From an uncultured bacterium (lineage in GTDB: Bacteria > Bacillota > Clostridia > Lachnospirales > Lachnospiraceae), in the NCBI GenBank assembly GCA_947088515.1, contig CAMUHA010000174.1, forward strand, positions 1 to 7,237: 7,237 bases of DNA. The letters are read 5' to 3'. The number at the start of each line of letters is the position of its first letter. Positions within the stretch are counted from its first letter, which is position 1. The notes below the pieces were generated by a model. That model was not told the origin of the DNA, searched no databases, and worked only from the letters and a program-made list of their open reading frames with translations. Shown piece after piece: positions 6,450 through 7,237 of the stretch. The position numbers and the translations under genes are program-made.

Positions 6450-7235
6450 ATGGAGTTTGTTGTATATGAACAAAAAGGCGCTTACGGCATAATCACAATC
6501 AGCCGTGAAAAAGCGTTGAACGCTTTAAATTCAACAGTGCTTGAGGAATTGGACCAGACCCTGGACGCTGTTAATCTTAAGGAAGTAAGATGCCTGATTT
6601 TAACAGGAGCCGGACAAAAATCTTTTGTTGCCGGTGCGGATATTGGTGAAATGAGCACCCTTACCAAGGCGGAAGGGGAAGCTTTTGGAAAGAAGGGAAA
6701 TGATGTGTTCCGCAAGCTGGAGACTTTCCCCATTCCTGTGATTGCAGCAATAAACGGTTTTGCACTTGGCGGCGGCTGTGAAATCTCCATGAGCTGCGAT
6801 ATCAGAATCTGTTCTGACAATGCAGTATTCGGACAGCCTGAAGTAGGTCTTGGCATTACTCCTGGGTTTGGCGGAACCCAGCGTCTTGCACGTCTGGTAG
6901 GCGCAGGCATGGCAAAACAGATGATTTACACTGCAAGAAATATTAAAGCAGACGAAGCTTATAGAATTGGTCTTGTAAATGCGGTATATACCCAGGAAGA
7001 ATTAATGCCCGCAGCAGAAAAGATGGCAGCAGGCATTGCGAAGAATGCGCCCATCGCTGTACGCAACTGTAAAAAAGCAATTAATGACGGACTTGATGTT
7101 GACATGGACCAGGCCATTGTAATTGAGGAAAAACTTTTTGGCGACTGCTTTGAGACAGAAGACCAGAAATATGGTATGGCATTTTTCCTTGACAAGAATA
7201 AAGAAAAGGTAAAAGAGCCTTTCAAAAACTGCTGA
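6450..7235 (+). CDS. crt: Crotonase (3-hydroxybutyryl-CoA dehydratase / enoyl-CoA hydratase)
   Basis: This 261-residue protein has the normal length for short-chain crotonases, which interconvert 3-hydroxybutyryl-CoA and crotonyl-CoA in the butyrate pathway. The crotonase fold is clear. SFVAGADIGEM (about 63-73) contributes to CoA binding and the oxyanion hole, and LGGGCE holds the second oxyanion glycine and catalytic Glu111. FGQPEVGLGITPGFGGTQRL holds catalytic Glu131. Both glutamates match the pair at 144 and 164 of rat mitochondrial hydratase. The C-terminal helical trimerisation region is intact to the TGA at 7233-7235. AAGGAG at 6436-6441, 8 bases upstream, fixes the start. It lies 139 bases after the thiolase gene with no obvious promoter of its own, so it probably depends on the 5013-5041 promoter. 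hbd, bcd and etf genes would be expected just beyond the right edge. Side-chain length preference is inferred from context. Confidence 0.95.
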   Translation: MEFVVYEQKGAYGIITISREKALNALNSTVLEELDQTLDAVNLKEVRCLILTGAGQKSFVAGADIGEMSTLTKAEGEAFGKKGNDVFRKLETFPIPVIAAINGFALGGGCEISMSCDIRICSDNAVFGQPEVGLGITPGFGGTQRLARLVGAGMAKQMIYTARNIKADEAYRIGLVNAVYTQEELMPAAEKMAAGIAKNAPIAVRNCKKAINDGLDVDMDQAIVIEEKLFGDCFETEDQKYGMAFFLDKNKEKVKEPFKNC

Positions 7236-7237
7236 TA

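Noticed and set aside
1..7237. CRISPR array, tRNA/rRNA, insertion sequence or attachment site
   Set aside because: No regularly spaced repeats, transposase, terminal inverted repeats, or recognisable structural RNA were seen on reading either strand.

Overview
The window looks like a chromosomal segment of a low-to-moderate GC, Gram-positive, butyrate-forming Clostridia member, most likely a Lachnospiraceae-type gut anaerobe. This is inferred from the strong AGGAGG-type ribosome binding sites, the protein style (clostridial thiolase and crotonase, intracellular GH31 enzyme) and the thiolase-crotonase gene order. All confidently called genes lie on the + strand.

Layout. Positions 1-120 hold the last 39 codons of an upstream gene, with a tail resembling a LytTR DNA-binding domain. 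A spacer of about 210 bases with a plausible promoter leads to hflK (330-1436) and hflC (1454-2320). These encode a pair of membrane-anchored SPFH/band-7 proteins that typically form a complex around the FtsH protease. After 64 bases comes a 796-residue GH31 family glycosidase (2385-4775) with an unusual nucleophile motif (WIDWQQG). A 350-base intergenic stretch follows. It contains a minus-strand coding-like remnant, a near-consensus extended -10 promoter and, just downstream of that promoter, an 18-base site matching 12 of 14 specified bases of the Rex (NADH/NAD+ sensor) operator consensus. Next come an acetyl-CoA acetyltransferase (thiolase) gene (5126-6310), a 33-base near-perfect hairpin, and an intact crotonase/3-hydroxybutyryl-CoA dehydratase gene (6450-7235).

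The main finding is that the thiolase gene carries an in-frame TAA at codon 175 (5648-5650), while both halves stay in the same frame and all catalytic residues (C89, H349, C379) are still encoded. Read literally, it is a pseudogene made by a single nonsense substitution in an otherwise full-length gene. Thiolase and crotonase are steps 1 and 3 of the acetyl-CoA to butyryl-CoA route; the remaining genes (hbd, bcd, etfBA) are expected beyond the right edge. Loss of the first enzyme would block the route unless another thiolase exists or the stop is a sequence error or is read through. I found no RNA genes, CRISPR array, insertion sequence or convincing new multi-gene system.
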